Assembly: GCA_035561075.1 (NCBI GenBank)
Contig: DATMYF010000187.1
Location: forward strand, 1-64,000
Reading direction: 5' to 3'
Source: JAMCRM01 sp035561075
GTDB lineage: Bacteria; Acidobacteriota; Terriglobia; Bryobacterales; Bryobacteraceae
DNA length: 64,000 nt
The notes below the pieces were generated by a model, which saw only the letters and a list, made by a program, of their open reading frames with translations, was not told where the DNA came from and made no database searches. Of the stretch, positions 26,187-35,097 are shown in pieces. Position numbers and translations under genes: made by a program. How positions within the stretch are numbered: the first letter of the stretch is position 1; each line of letters starts with the position of its first letter.

Positions 26187-27125
26187 ATGGCCGCGACAGT
26201 ATGGAGGGGCAATCTCGGTTTCGGGCTGGTGTCGATCCCCGTGCGCCTGTACCGGGCGGCACGCCCGGAACGCGTTCGTTTTCGCCAGATGCGCCGGGCC
26301 GCACCGCCTGCCGAACAAGATGCCCGGCCCGGCTCCGACCAGGTCATCCGGTTTCCGGCGCCTGCCCGCGAAAGGGAAGCGGAGCAGGAAGCCCCCGCCC
26401 TTTCGCGCGTTACCCGGCCGGCATTCGACCGCTCGGAAGACGCGCCCGTGCCGCCCACGGAACTGGTGCGCGCCTACGAGGCGGGTAAAGACCGTTACGT
26501 GGTGATGGAAGATAAGGAATTACGGGACTTGGCGGCCCGTACTTCGCGCGATATGGAGATCCGTGAATTCGTGCGCTTCGCGGAAATTGACCCTCTGTAC
26601 CTTGAGACATCCTATTTCGTAGCGCCCGCACCTGGAGGCGACCACGCCTACGGGATGCTCTTCGCCGCGCTGCGAAGCACGGGCTACGCCGCCCTGGCCG
26701 AGATGGCCATGCACCGGCGCGAGCATGTCGTGGTGGTGCGTCCGGGCCAGCGTGGCCTGATCGCCCACACCATGTTCTACTCCGACGAGGTCCACCTGGA
26801 CGAGGAGCACAGCGCAGCGCCGTCGCTCGTCAGCGGCAAGGAACTCGAACTGGCGGAACTGTTCGTCCGCAGCCTGGCCGCGACGTTCGAACCTGCCAAG
26901 TACCGGGACCGCTACCGGGAGCGCGTTGAAGCCCTGCTGGCCGGCAAAATCGGCGCCGGCGAACTGGTGGATGCGGAGGCCCCGCCGCCCGCGGCTGCGC
27001 CGAGCGCTCCGGACATTCTGGAAGCCCTGCGTCGCAGCCTGGAGGCCATTCGGAAGCCCCCCGCCTCCGAGACGGCCAAGCCGGCTAAACAGCGGCCCCG
27101 CAAAGGCCGCGGGTCGCCAGGCTGA
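26187..27125 (+). CDS. ku: Ku protein for non-homologous end joining
   Basis: 312 residues. Bacterial Ku homodimers ring DNA ends and recruit LigD. The core is clear: WRGNLGFGLVSIPVRLY, YEAGKDRYVVMEDKELRDL, VRFAEIDPLYLETSYFVAP, MLFAALRSTGYAALAEMAM, REHVVVVRPGQRGLIAHTMFY and the helical arm SLAATFEPAKYRDRYRERVEALL. A Pro/Ala/Glu-rich linker and a basic KQRPRKGRGSPG tail follow, as in Ku proteins whose C-terminus binds DNA. The loop after residue 20 is about 50 residues longer than usual. No ligD is in the window. Its 3' half is tandemly duplicated downstream. Confidence 0.95.
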   Translation: MAATVWRGNLGFGLVSIPVRLYRAARPERVRFRQMRRAAPPAEQDARPGSDQVIRFPAPAREREAEQEAPALSRVTRPAFDRSEDAPVPPTELVRAYEAGKDRYVVMEDKELRDLAARTSRDMEIREFVRFAEIDPLYLETSYFVAPAPGGDHAYGMLFAALRSTGYAALAEMAMHRREHVVVVRPGQRGLIAHTMFYSDEVHLDEEHSAAPSLVSGKELELAELFVRSLAATFEPAKYRDRYRERVEALLAGKIGAGELVDAEAPPPAAAPSAPDILEALRRSLEAIRKPPASETAKPAKQRPRKGRGSPG

Positions 27126-27543
27126 AGGCTACTCCGTCTTCTTGGGCTGCGCTTTCGATCGCCCACACCATGTTTTACTCCGACGAGGTGCACCTGGACG
27201 AGGAGCACAGCGCCGAGCCGTCGCTCGTCAGCGGCAAGGAACTCGAACTGGCGGAACTGTTCGTCCGCAGCCTGGCCGCGACGTTCGAACCTGCCAAGTA
27301 CCGGGAGCGCGTTGAAGCCCTGCTGGCCGGCAAAATCGGCGCCGGCGAACTGCTGGATGCGGAGGCCCCGCCGCCCGCGGCTGCGCCGAGCGCCCCGGAC
27401 ATTCTGGAAGCCCTGCGTCGCAGCCTGGAGGCCATTCGGAAGCCCCCCGCCTCCGAGACGGCCAAGCCGACTAAACAGCGGCCCCGCAAAGGCCGCGGGT
27501 CGCCGGGCTGAAGGCTACTCCGTCTTCTTGGGCTGCGCTTTCG
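26760..27543 (+). repeat. 398-bp tandem duplication covering the 3' part of ku
   Basis: Bases 26760-27157 are repeated directly at 27158-27543. Aligned by eye the copies differ by 8 substitutions and one 12-base indel (about 98% identity). The unit runs from within ku past its stop into the last codons of the convergent M28 gene. The indel removes one unit of an internal 12-bp repeat (TACCGGGA-C/G-CGC) present twice in copy 1. The junction at 27157/27158 shares only 1 base with the parent sequences, so long-homology recombination did not create it. Confidence 0.92.
27158..27511 (+). pseudogene. duplicated 3' fragment of ku
   Basis: The second copy would encode about 114 residues of the Ku C-terminal arm and basic tail starting at MFYSDEVHL (ATG at 27170), with three amino-acid changes (A to E, V to L, A to T) and loss of RDRY. 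The reading frame is shifted relative to ku (398 is not a multiple of 3), so it cannot be a readthrough extension. No ribosome-binding site precedes 27170. The frame has stayed open, but the DNA-encircling core is absent. Most likely a non-functional remnant; a truncated dominant partner is a remote alternative. Confidence 0.8.
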
Positions 27544-29053
27544 GCAGGGGCTTGCGAGGCAGCATGTCCGGCCGCGTGGCGGCGTGGTAGACCACCGACG
27601 CCAGCACCGCCGAGGCCTGCATCAGATCGCTCTCCTGGAGACGGTCGTATGTATCCATGTTGGAGTGGTGCATTCGGCCGTACTCCACGGGATCCTGGAT
27701 GAACTGGAAGGCGGGAATCCCCACCGCGTCAAACGCGATGTGGTCCGTGGAGGTGGTGTTCCGGATGGTGACGGTGCCTGCCCCCAGGTCCCGGAAGGGC
27801 CCCAGCCACGCCTCGAAGACCGGGCGCATCATGTCGTTACCCTGTAAATACACACCCCGAATCTTGCCGCTGCCGTTGTCCAGATTGAAGTACCCGGAGA
27901 GCTTGGCGTGCCCGGGCTTCAACTCCATGGTTTCGCGGTCGCCCAAGTGGTCCTTCACGTAGGCCAGGGAGCCAAGCAATCCCTGTTCCTCCGCCGCCCA
28001 CAACCCGACGCGCACGGTGCGCGCCATTTTCAGGTTAAGCGCTTTCAGGATCCGGATGGCCTCGATCGCGACGGCGCAGCCGGCGGCATTGTCGGCCGCG
28101 CCCGTGCCGAAGGTCCAGGAATCGAAATGGCCGCCGACCAGGACGACTTCGTCCTTCTTCTCCCCGCCCGGCAGGTCCGCCAGCAAATTGAACGTGTCCG
28201 GTGAGTCGCTGTAGACGCGGTTGTCGATGTCGAATTCCAGGGTTACGGGGATGTTCCTGGCCAGCAGGCGCGCGACGCGATTGTAGTGCTCGGGGGTGAC
28301 GGTCACGGCGGCTGGCGGCAGCGGATCTTTGAGATTACGGGATCCGGCAGGCGTCGAGAAAACTGTGCCGCCCCCGTTCCCGCGGTACGGAACCACCAGC
28401 GTGACGAGCACGCCCTCGTCCAGCAGAAACTGATTCAGCTTGTTATTAAAGCGCGCCCTGGCTTCACGCTCTCCGGGCCGGCCGGGAAGAATCGAGACCG
28501 GGCGCGGCGCAGGGTCGGTCGCCTGTGCGATGGAGGTGAGTTCGGCGTCGGAGAGGCGCCGCATCACCGGCTCGGTTTGCGGCGGCACCGGACGTGGTTC
28601 CTCCAGAAGGACGATCTTGCCCTTCAGCTTGCCTTTGAATTTTCCGAAGTCCGCTTCAGTGCGCAGCGGCGCCAAAACGGCCTCCCCGGACACAAGTCCC
28701 TTGGTCCCCAGCGAGAGCGGCCGCGGTACACCGACAAGCGGCTGGTAGACCGGACTCTTCATAGCGCCGTAGAACCGCCGGTTGGCCCAACTCCGCCCAT
28801 ACGGCCCCCATTTTTCGAGGCGCGCGTTCGAAAGCCCCATTTCGCGCATCCGCTTGACGGTCCATTCCGCCGCCGCGTCGTACTCGGGAGATCCGCTGAG
28901 CCGCGGCCCGTGGACATCGCTGAGGTAGAATGCATGCTCCATGACCTTGGAGTTCTCGAACGCCTCGGTCTTGATCCGGTTCACAATATTGAGATCGACC
29001 GCCTCTTCCGCCAGAAGAAACGGGACTACGAGCAACAGCAGCAGCTTTCGCAT
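27515..29053 (-). CDS. secreted M28-family zinc metallopeptidase
   Basis: 512 residues with a signal peptide (MRKLLLLLVVPFLLA). The C-terminal half is an M28 aminopeptidase/carboxypeptidase fold. Its ligands are in order: His in GGHFDSW, bridging Asp in GAADNAAG, catalytic and ligand Glu in AAEEQG, Asp in FNLDNGSG and His in MHHSNMDTYD. Residues about 120-290 hold a PA-like insert domain. It probably degrades peptides in the periplasm. The last codons are copied into the ku duplication, and its 3' end overlaps the ku fragment region, but the gene itself is intact. Confidence 0.92.
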   Translation of the reverse strand: MRKLLLLLVVPFLLAEEAVDLNIVNRIKTEAFENSKVMEHAFYLSDVHGPRLSGSPEYDAAAEWTVKRMREMGLSNARLEKWGPYGRSWANRRFYGAMKSPVYQPLVGVPRPLSLGTKGLVSGEAVLAPLRTEADFGKFKGKLKGKIVLLEEPRPVPPQTEPVMRRLSDAELTSIAQATDPAPRPVSILPGRPGEREARARFNNKLNQFLLDEGVLVTLVVPYRGNGGGTVFSTPAGSRNLKDPLPPAAVTVTPEHYNRVARLLARNIPVTLEFDIDNRVYSDSPDTFNLLADLPGGEKKDEVVLVGGHFDSWTFGTGAADNAAGCAVAIEAIRILKALNLKMARTVRVGLWAAEEQGLLGSLAYVKDHLGDRETMELKPGHAKLSGYFNLDNGSGKIRGVYLQGNDMMRPVFEAWLGPFRDLGAGTVTIRNTTSTDHIAFDAVGIPAFQFIQDPVEYGRMHHSNMDTYDRLQESDLMQASAVLASVVYHAATRPDMLPRKPLPKAQPKKTE

Positions 29054-29148
29054 GGAAGAAGCAGGGTAACAAATGGCGCCTGGGGAGTGGGACGAGAGGA
29101 ATCTGCAACGCGGGAAGACTTGCTAAGATGCTGTAACTGAGGAATCAA

Positions 29149-31890
29149 GTGAAGATCAGCAGACGTGAACTGAGCCGGTTGTTGTGCGCATCGTTGCCGA
29201 CGGTGGTCTCGGGCGCTGCCCGCGAGACTGCCACCCTCCGCAATAACGACCTGGAGTTCGCTATCACCATAGATGCAGACAAGGTGGTAGCGCGCAACGT
29301 CGCCAATCGCCGCACGCGAGAGAGCGTTGAACTGCCGGTGGAGATTTTCTCGCTGGAGTTCGCGGACGGCCACCGGACGTCATCGGCAGCCTTCAAGACC
29401 GCGGTAACCAAGAGATCCGCTACGGCACTCGAGTTCCTCTTCGACTCTTCGTCCGATGGCTTGCAATTGCGCGTCGCCTACGAACTGGAACCTCGCAAGC
29501 ACTACCTCCGCAAGCGTATCTTCGTGAGGCAGACCGGCGATACCCCACGCCGCCTGCTCGCCGTGGAACTCGAGAACTGGCGCGGTGTGCGGCGCCCCTG
29601 GGCTTCGATGACCGCGGATCCCATGAAGTGCGGCAGCCACCCCATCTATTGCGACACGTGGTGGGCCGGCGTCGAGTTCGTCGCCGCGTTCAACGAGTAT
29701 AGCGGCGACGGCTTTCTGCTGCGGAGCCGCCCCGGCGGCGTGCGCATCGGCGCGGAGTGGGTGCCGCTGCGGCCGACCGTGATCGGGACCGCTATGCCTC
29801 ACGGCGCCCGGGAATCTTTCCTGCGCTATCTGGACGATGTGCGCCTGGCGCCCCCGCGCTTCGTCTCCTGTTACAACGCCTGGTGGACGCTGCCGAAGGT
29901 GATCACGGAAGCCGACAGCCGCCGCCTGATCGATGAACTCAAGGCCGGCCTGCATGCCCGGCACGGAGTCTTCTTCGATTTCGTGACGCTCGACATGGGC
30001 TGGAGCAATCCGCGCAGCATCTGGGAAATCGACCGCTCCATCCTGCCGGACGGCCTCGCGCCTCTCCGGCAGGCTGTGGAATCGGCGGGCGGAAAACTCG
30101 GGCTGTGGATGTCCCCGAGCGAACAGTATCCCCCGGTGTGCGACTACGAGTGGGCGGAGAAGAACGGATATGTCGTCCTGCGGCAGCCCGACGCCGCAGC
30201 CGGCAGGGTGCGCCCGGCCGTCTCGCTCGCCGATCCCCGGTACCGCGCCGAAACCAAGGCCGCGCTATCGAAGGTGATCCGGGAAGACGGCATCGCGCAG
30301 ATCAAATACGACGGCTTCGAGGCCCGCGAATTCCGCGCTCATCACGACCTGCTGCCCGGCGACGATTCGGTGGAACCGCTGGCCGCCTACGCGCTCGAAC
30401 TGCTCCAGGTGTCGAAAGAGGCCAACCCGAACCTCGTCACCGAGCCCACCTTTCTGAACTCGCTTGTCTGCTACATCAGCCCTTGGCAACTTATGAACTC
30501 CGATACTCTCTGGGGGAACACCACCGATTGCCCGCTGGGTATCAATCCGGCACCCGAGTACCGCGAATCTCACACCAACGCGCGCGAATGGCTGATCTTC
30601 AGGTCGATGAATGAAGTGTGGGTGCCGCAGAACGCGGTGCATTACTTCGACATCGTGCATGTCGATGCCCCCGGAGGGTTTGCGAACCACGCGGCGATGG
30701 CCGTGGGGCGCGGACGGTTCTTCCTCTCCAGCTACATCAACCCCAAGCTGATGAGCGACGACGACTGGCGCATCTATGCGGGTCTCATCCGCTGGGCCAA
30801 GAGCAACCAGGACATACTGCGGAATACCACCGTGGTGCCTTCCCAAGTGCAATCCGGGGAGCCTTACGTGTACGCGCATTGGCTCGGGAAACGCGGCATC
30901 CTGGCGGTGCGCAATCCTTCGAACGAGACGCGCGAGTATGCACTCGATCTCGCAGCCGCCGGAGCCCCCGCCACGCTGGCCGACGCGGTCTGTTACACGC
31001 AGTATCCTTACCGCCGCGGGATTGCGGCCGGCGTATCATACGGCACTCCGGTACGGCTCCGGATGGCGCCGTGGGAAGTGCTTTTCCTCGAAATCGTGCC
31101 GCGGACCGAACTCCGGGAGACGGTGGTGATTGGCGCGCGCTGGTACCGGGAATCTGCCGATGCGACCTCGATCGTCCCCGATCCGGATGCCATGCGCGTG
31201 CGGGTCTTTTCCCCAGGCGGTGGCGAAAAGGTGCTACCGGTGAAAGCTTCGCCGGCCGAGCCCATGACTGCGGTCATGCGGGCTTCCTCGACGCGCGCGC
31301 TTCCCGAATCCGACTGGCTCACGCACCGGCCCATCGGGCAGCCCTATTTCCAGTTCAACTATCCCGCTGCCCCGAATTCGGAAGAGGCCCGCAAGCTGAA
31401 GGAGACTGCCGAGGCCAAGTCGAAGCCGGAAACCCTTCCCACCTGCACCTTCGAGATCGATTGCGACGTCACGGTACCGGCGGAAGTGCACGGGGGCAAG
31501 GTTCTTTTGCTGGTCGAATTCCCCGGAAGGAAGTTCCGCCCCGTCGAGTGCACGGCCACGGTTGACGGAGCCGCCGCGCCGCTCGAAACTTCCAACTCGA
31601 GCAATCACACCGGTTTCTACGCGGCCTCGAAGACGAACGCGTGGAAGGATATGGCCCGGCATGAGAGCCAATGGTGGTGGTTTACTTGCGAGGTCAAACC
31701 GGGCAAGGCCAGCGTCAAATTCACCGGCCGGGCAGGCGACCTGCAGCCGAGGTTCAGGCTATGGGCATGGACATCACACGATCTCACCAAGCGCCGAATC
31801 AGGATTCCGTTTGCTAGCTCCGAACCCTCCATGCCGCAGCACCAGCCGGAATGGCTACATTCGGGCAGCCGAGTAGGTTCGCAGGGATGA
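29149..31890 (+). CDS. Tat-exported GH36/alpha-galactosidase-like glycoside hydrolase
   Basis: 913 residues, starting at a GTG (29149) with GAGGA 6 bases upstream. A twin-arginine leader (SRRELSRLLCASLPTVVSG) is followed by an N-terminal beta-sandwich (about 25-240) and a TIM barrel (about 250-560: FVSCYNAWW, FVTLDMGW, KLGLWMSP, IAQIKYDGF). The barrel has the clan GH-D look, and Asp-388 in KYDG sits where the nucleophile lies in alpha-galactosidases. The C-terminal beta domains are of unknown role. Substrate uncertain. The stop overlaps the next gene (ATGA), so both enzymes are made together. Confidence 0.75.
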   Translation: MKISRRELSRLLCASLPTVVSGAARETATLRNNDLEFAITIDADKVVARNVANRRTRESVELPVEIFSLEFADGHRTSSAAFKTAVTKRSATALEFLFDSSSDGLQLRVAYELEPRKHYLRKRIFVRQTGDTPRRLLAVELENWRGVRRPWASMTADPMKCGSHPIYCDTWWAGVEFVAAFNEYSGDGFLLRSRPGGVRIGAEWVPLRPTVIGTAMPHGARESFLRYLDDVRLAPPRFVSCYNAWWTLPKVITEADSRRLIDELKAGLHARHGVFFDFVTLDMGWSNPRSIWEIDRSILPDGLAPLRQAVESAGGKLGLWMSPSEQYPPVCDYEWAEKNGYVVLRQPDAAAGRVRPAVSLADPRYRAETKAALSKVIREDGIAQIKYDGFEAREFRAHHDLLPGDDSVEPLAAYALELLQVSKEANPNLVTEPTFLNSLVCYISPWQLMNSDTLWGNTTDCPLGINPAPEYRESHTNAREWLIFRSMNEVWVPQNAVHYFDIVHVDAPGGFANHAAMAVGRGRFFLSSYINPKLMSDDDWRIYAGLIRWAKSNQDILRNTTVVPSQVQSGEPYVYAHWLGKRGILAVRNPSNETREYALDLAAAGAPATLADAVCYTQYPYRRGIAAGVSYGTPVRLRMAPWEVLFLEIVPRTELRETVVIGARWYRESADATSIVPDPDAMRVRVFSPGGGEKVLPVKASPAEPMTAVMRASSTRALPESDWLTHRPIGQPYFQFNYPAAPNSEEARKLKETAEAKSKPETLPTCTFEIDCDVTVPAEVHGGKVLLLVEFPGRKFRPVECTATVDGAAAPLETSNSSNHTGFYAASKTNAWKDMARHESQWWWFTCEVKPGKASVKFTGRAGDLQPRFRLWAWTSHDLTKRRIRIPFASSEPSMPQHQPEWLHSGSRVGSQG

Positions 31891-33278
31891 CACGCCGATT
31901 CTTGGCTTCGCGCGTGCTCCTGGTCCTGGCGCTGGCCGCTTCAGCCCAGGGCCAGCCGGCACGCGGCCCGTTGCGTGTGCTGGATCGCAATCCGCGCTAC
32001 TTCACCGACGGCTCCGGCCGCGCGATTCTCCTCACCGGTTCGCATACCTGGCAGAACCTGCAGGATTCGAATCTGCTCATGAAGCATGAGGGCGATCCCC
32101 CGCCCGTTTTCGATTACGACCAGTATCTGCAACTGCTCACCACACACGGGCACAACTTTATCCGCCTCTGGCGCTGGGAGGCGCCCAAGTGGTCGCGATC
32201 GGGCGAGGTGAAATCCTGCGAACCCCACCCGTGGATGCGCACCGGGCCGGGCAATGCGGCCGACGGGAAGCCGAAATTCGACCTCACGCGGTTCAACCAG
32301 GCCTACTTCGACCGCCTGCGAGATCGTACGGCCAAGGCTGGGCAGCGCGGCATCTATGTCGCGATCATGCTCTTCGAGGGCTGGGAGTATCAGTTCACCG
32401 ACGCCTGGACTTATCACCCGTTCCGTTCCGCCAACAACGTGAACGGCATTCAGGGCGACGATCCGAACGGGCGCGGCCTGGGCTACACCATGCTCCGCAG
32501 CGACAAAGCGGGCGTTGCCACTCTGGAGGCCCAGAAGGCCTACGTCCGCAAAGTGATCGATACAGTGAACGATCTCGACAACGTGCTTTACGAGATCGCC
32601 AACGAAACGCATCCCAGTTCCACCGAGTGGCAGTACCACATGATCCGCTTCATCAAGGATTACGAAGCGGCGAAGCCGAAGCAGCACCCCATCGGGATGA
32701 CCTTCCAGCACGCCGGCGGCAGCAATTCCACGCTCTTCCACAGCCCGGCCGACTGGATCTCGCCGAAACCGGCTGCCGGCGAGAGCTATCTGGAAGACCC
32801 GCCCGCCGAGTTCAAGGGCAAGGTCATCGTCAACGACACGGACCACCTGTGCGGACACACCTGCGGCGACGGCGTCTGGGTCTGGAAGAGCTTTCTCCGC
32901 GGCATGCATCCCATCCTCATGGAAGAACTGCTTCCCTCGCCCACCTGGCAGGATTCAGCCCGGAAGGCCATGGGACAAGTGCAGCAATTCGCCCGCAAGG
33001 TGGATCTCGCCGCCATGACCCCTCAACCTGGGCTATGCGGGACCCAGTACTGCCTGGCGGACGCGCCGAACGAGTACCTGGTTTTTCAAAACGGGAACAA
33101 GGGACAGTTTTCGGTCAATCTGATGGCCGCCGCGGGGTCGTTCGATGTGGAGTGGTTCGACGTGAACCAGGGGAAATCGATTCGCGGTACCGCCGTCTCG
33201 GGCGGCGCGAGGCGCGACTTCGTCACGCCTTTCGGAGGCCCGGCGGTCCTGCACCTGAAACGCAGCGGAGTAAATTAA
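31887..33278 (+). CDS. secreted GH140/apiosidase-like (DUF4038) glycoside hydrolase
   Basis: 463 residues with a signal peptide (FLASRVLLVLALAASAQG). The N-terminal TIM barrel opens with RYFTDGSGRAILLTGSHTW, as in DUF4038/GH140 proteins, and contains LYEIANETH with the acid/base Glu of GH-A type barrels. The C-terminus (about 385-463: NEYLVFQNGNKGQFSVNL, DVEWFDVNQGK) resembles the putative collagen-binding domain that often ends these proteins. The start ATG at 31887 overlaps the preceding glycosidase stop, so the pair probably acts on one plant or microbial polysaccharide. The exact linkage is unknown. Confidence 0.75.
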   Translation: MTRRFLASRVLLVLALAASAQGQPARGPLRVLDRNPRYFTDGSGRAILLTGSHTWQNLQDSNLLMKHEGDPPPVFDYDQYLQLLTTHGHNFIRLWRWEAPKWSRSGEVKSCEPHPWMRTGPGNAADGKPKFDLTRFNQAYFDRLRDRTAKAGQRGIYVAIMLFEGWEYQFTDAWTYHPFRSANNVNGIQGDDPNGRGLGYTMLRSDKAGVATLEAQKAYVRKVIDTVNDLDNVLYEIANETHPSSTEWQYHMIRFIKDYEAAKPKQHPIGMTFQHAGGSNSTLFHSPADWISPKPAAGESYLEDPPAEFKGKVIVNDTDHLCGHTCGDGVWVWKSFLRGMHPILMEELLPSPTWQDSARKAMGQVQQFARKVDLAAMTPQPGLCGTQYCLADAPNEYLVFQNGNKGQFSVNLMAAAGSFDVEWFDVNQGKSIRGTAVSGGARRDFVTPFGGPAVLHLKRSGVN

Positions 33279-33640
33279 GTGCCTGCCGGACTGTAAGCCG
33301 GTTTCTGTACCCTTGCGGGCAGCAGTCATTCGTCTGGGCCGGACATTGCTGCCCGGCTCTAGCGACCTACCCGGAAGTTTAGCGGAGCGGGCCGCTCCTT
33401 CTCCCCTATTTGGTCTTGCTCCACGTGGGGTTTTCCCTGCCAGGCGGATTACTCCGCCCGCGGTGCGCTCTTACCGCACCTTTTCACCCTTACCCGGTTT
33501 CCCGGGCGGTATATTTTCTGTGGCACTTTCCGTAGAGAACCCGTCACCAGGCTCCCCCCCGGCCGTTAACCGGCACGCTGCCCTATGGAGACCGGACTTT
33601 CCTCCCCCGTTTCCGGGAGCGACTGCCCATCCGGCAAGCA
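33279..33640 (-). ncRNA. rnpB: RNase P RNA (bacterial type A)
   Basis: The minus strand carries the conserved GAGGAAAGTCCGG near the 5' end (33604-33592) and the 3'-terminal ACAGAAACCGGCTTACAG (about 33308-33291). The two ends pair as helix P1: GTGCTTGCCGGAT at 33641-33629 with GTCCGGCAGGCAC near 33291-33279. The length of about 362 nt is normal for the catalytic RNA that matures tRNA 5' ends. The ends are estimated from P1 and the promoter. It abuts the stop of the convergent glycosidase gene, with practically no spacer for a separate terminator. Confidence 0.95.
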
Positions 33641-33643
33641 CTA

Positions 33644-33649
33644 TGTATA
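33644..33649 (-). promoter_or_regulatory. -10 box for rnpB
   Basis: Minus-strand TATACA lies 3-5 bases before the first base of the P1 helix, the right place for the rnpB promoter. A weak GTGAAA-like -35 lies about 18 bases further upstream. Confidence 0.45.
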
Positions 33650-33725
33650 GTGTCGCACTATCTGCGCTTTTCACGCGGTGAGATTCCCCACGATCGCCCT
33701 TTGGCAAGCGACCGTGGGGAGGTTG

Positions 33726-34148
33726 TTAGCTATTGAACTCAACGGCGGGGAAGAAGTAGGCCAGTTCGACGCACGCGGTCTCCGGCGCGTCCGAACCATG
33801 GATGCAGTTGCGCTCGATGCTCGCGGCGAAGCGCTTCCGGATGGTGCCATCGGCCGCATTAGCGGGGTTGGTGGCGCCCATCACTTCGCGCAGCCCGGCA
33901 ATGGCGTTCTCGCGCTCGAGTGCCATCACGATGATCGGCCCTTCGGTCATAAACTTCACCAGACTCTGGAAGAACGGCCTCTCCCGGTGCACGGCGTAGA
34001 AGCCTTCCGCCTGTTTCTGGTTCAAACGGGTCATGCGCAGCCCGAGAATGCGGAAGCCCGCCTTCTCAATCGTGGCGAGAATCTCGCCGGCGTGGCCCTC
34101 AGCCACGGCGTCGGGCTTGATGATGGAAAAAGTGCGCTCAATGCTCAT
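33726..34148 (-). CDS. ndk: nucleoside diphosphate kinase
   Basis: 140 residues, the normal size. It transfers the gamma phosphate between nucleoside tri- and diphosphates through phospho-His-117 in the NCIHGSD motif. The start ERTFSIIKPDAV, the GFRILGLRMTRL strand and the GATNPANAADGTIRKRF loop are canonical. The ATG at 34148 overlaps the stop of sucD (ATGA). This placement couples NDP kinase to succinyl-CoA ligase, and GDP or ADP exchange between the two is a known functional link. Confidence 0.97.
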   Translation of the reverse strand: MSIERTFSIIKPDAVAEGHAGEILATIEKAGFRILGLRMTRLNQKQAEGFYAVHRERPFFQSLVKFMTEGPIIVMALERENAIAGLREVMGATNPANAADGTIRKRFAASIERNCIHGSDAPETACVELAYFFPAVEFNS

Positions 34149-35011
34149 AGTAATTTCTGAATTCGTTCCCCGATTTCGGCGGGAGAGTTGCAAACCGTGA
34201 TGCCCGCCTCCCGCATGGCGCGGATCTTATCCGGCGCGGCGCCCGACCCGCCGGAGATGATGGCTCCGGCGTGGCCCATGCGGCGTCCCGGCGGCGCGGT
34301 CTGCCCCGCCACGAAGCCCACCACGGGCTTCTTCACGTTCTGTTTCACGTAGGCCGCGGCGGTCTCTTCCGCGTTGCCCCCGATCTCCCCGATCATCACG
34401 ATGGCATGGGTGTCCGGGTCTTCATTGAACATCCGGATGGCATCCGTGAAATTCGTCCCGATGATGGGGTCTCCGCCGATTCCGATACACGTGGACTGCC
34501 CGATACCCAGGCACGTCAACTGTCCCACAGCCTCATAGGTAAGGGTGCCGGAGCGCGAGACCACGCCCACGTGCCCTTCCATGTGAATGTGGCCGGGCAT
34601 GATCCCGATCTTGCATTTGCCGGGCGAGATGATGCCGGGACAGTTGGGGCCGATCAAGCGCGTGCGCCGGGTCTTGAGAAATTCCCACGCCTTCACCATC
34701 TCGAGCGTCGGGATGCCCTCCGTGATCGCCACCACCAGCGACACTCCCGCGTCAGCCGCCTCCATGATGGCATCGGCGGCAAACGGCGGCGGAACGAAGA
34801 TGACGGACGCATCCGCGCCGGTCTCACGCACGGCCTGCGCGACGGTATCGAACACGGGCAGGTCGAGATGCCGCGTGCCGCCCTTGCCGGGCACCACGCC
34901 GCCCACTACCCGCGTGCCGTAATCGATCGCCTGTTGCGCATGGAAGGTACCCTCCCTGCCGGTGAAGCCCTGAACGATGACCCGGGTATTGCTGTCTACG
35001 AGTATGCTCAT
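34145..35011 (-). CDS. sucD: succinyl-CoA ligase alpha subunit
   Basis: 288 residues. It forms the TCA-cycle enzyme with SucC, making ATP or GTP from succinyl-CoA. It shows the CoA-binding Rossmann start (VIVQGFTGREGTFHA), GPNCPGIISP, the SRSGTLTYE signature, GIGGDPIIGT and the phospho-His loop GRRMGHAGAII. The ATG at 35011 was chosen because everything upstream in frame falls in the sucC-sucD repeat. The gene overlaps ndk and follows sucC after an 85-bp spacer that contains a G-rich inverted repeat. Confidence 0.97.
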   Translation of the reverse strand: MSILVDSNTRVIVQGFTGREGTFHAQQAIDYGTRVVGGVVPGKGGTRHLDLPVFDTVAQAVRETGADASVIFVPPPFAADAIMEAADAGVSLVVAITEGIPTLEMVKAWEFLKTRRTRLIGPNCPGIISPGKCKIGIMPGHIHMEGHVGVVSRSGTLTYEAVGQLTCLGIGQSTCIGIGGDPIIGTNFTDAIRMFNEDPDTHAIVMIGEIGGNAEETAAAYVKQNVKKPVVGFVAGQTAPPGRRMGHAGAIISGGSGAAPDKIRAMREAGITVCNSPAEIGERIQKLL

Positions 35012-35024
35012 GAGAAACCTAATA

Positions 35025-35097
35025 GGGTGTTGGGTGTCAGGTGCTGGGTGTTGGGAAAACCTCGCGGCACAACCCCCAGGACCCAGAACCCAACACC
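35025..35097. repeat. G-rich inverted repeat between sucC and sucD
   Basis: The spacer holds GGTGTTGGGT (35026-35035) and its exact reverse complement ACCCAACACC (35088-35097); the latter touches the sucC stop. Between them are further GGGTGTTGGG-like and ACCCAG units. Four GGG runs at 35025-35027, 35032-35034, 35046-35048 and 35053-35055 fit a G-quadruplex pattern on the plus strand, which is the template side for suc transcription. A REP-like intergenic element is a reasonable reading; I see no second copy in this window. Confidence 0.7.

Noticed and set aside
27170..27511. Second functional ku gene
   Set aside because: Only the C-terminal arm and tail are present, out of frame with ku and without a ribosome-binding site.
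32189..33382. Plus-strand ORF of 397 codons
   Set aside because: Out-of-frame shadow of the GH140-like gene that also runs into rnpB.
33279..33675. Plus-strand small protein in the rnpB region
   Set aside because: The sequence is fully explained by RNase P RNA conserved blocks and helix P1 on the minus strand.
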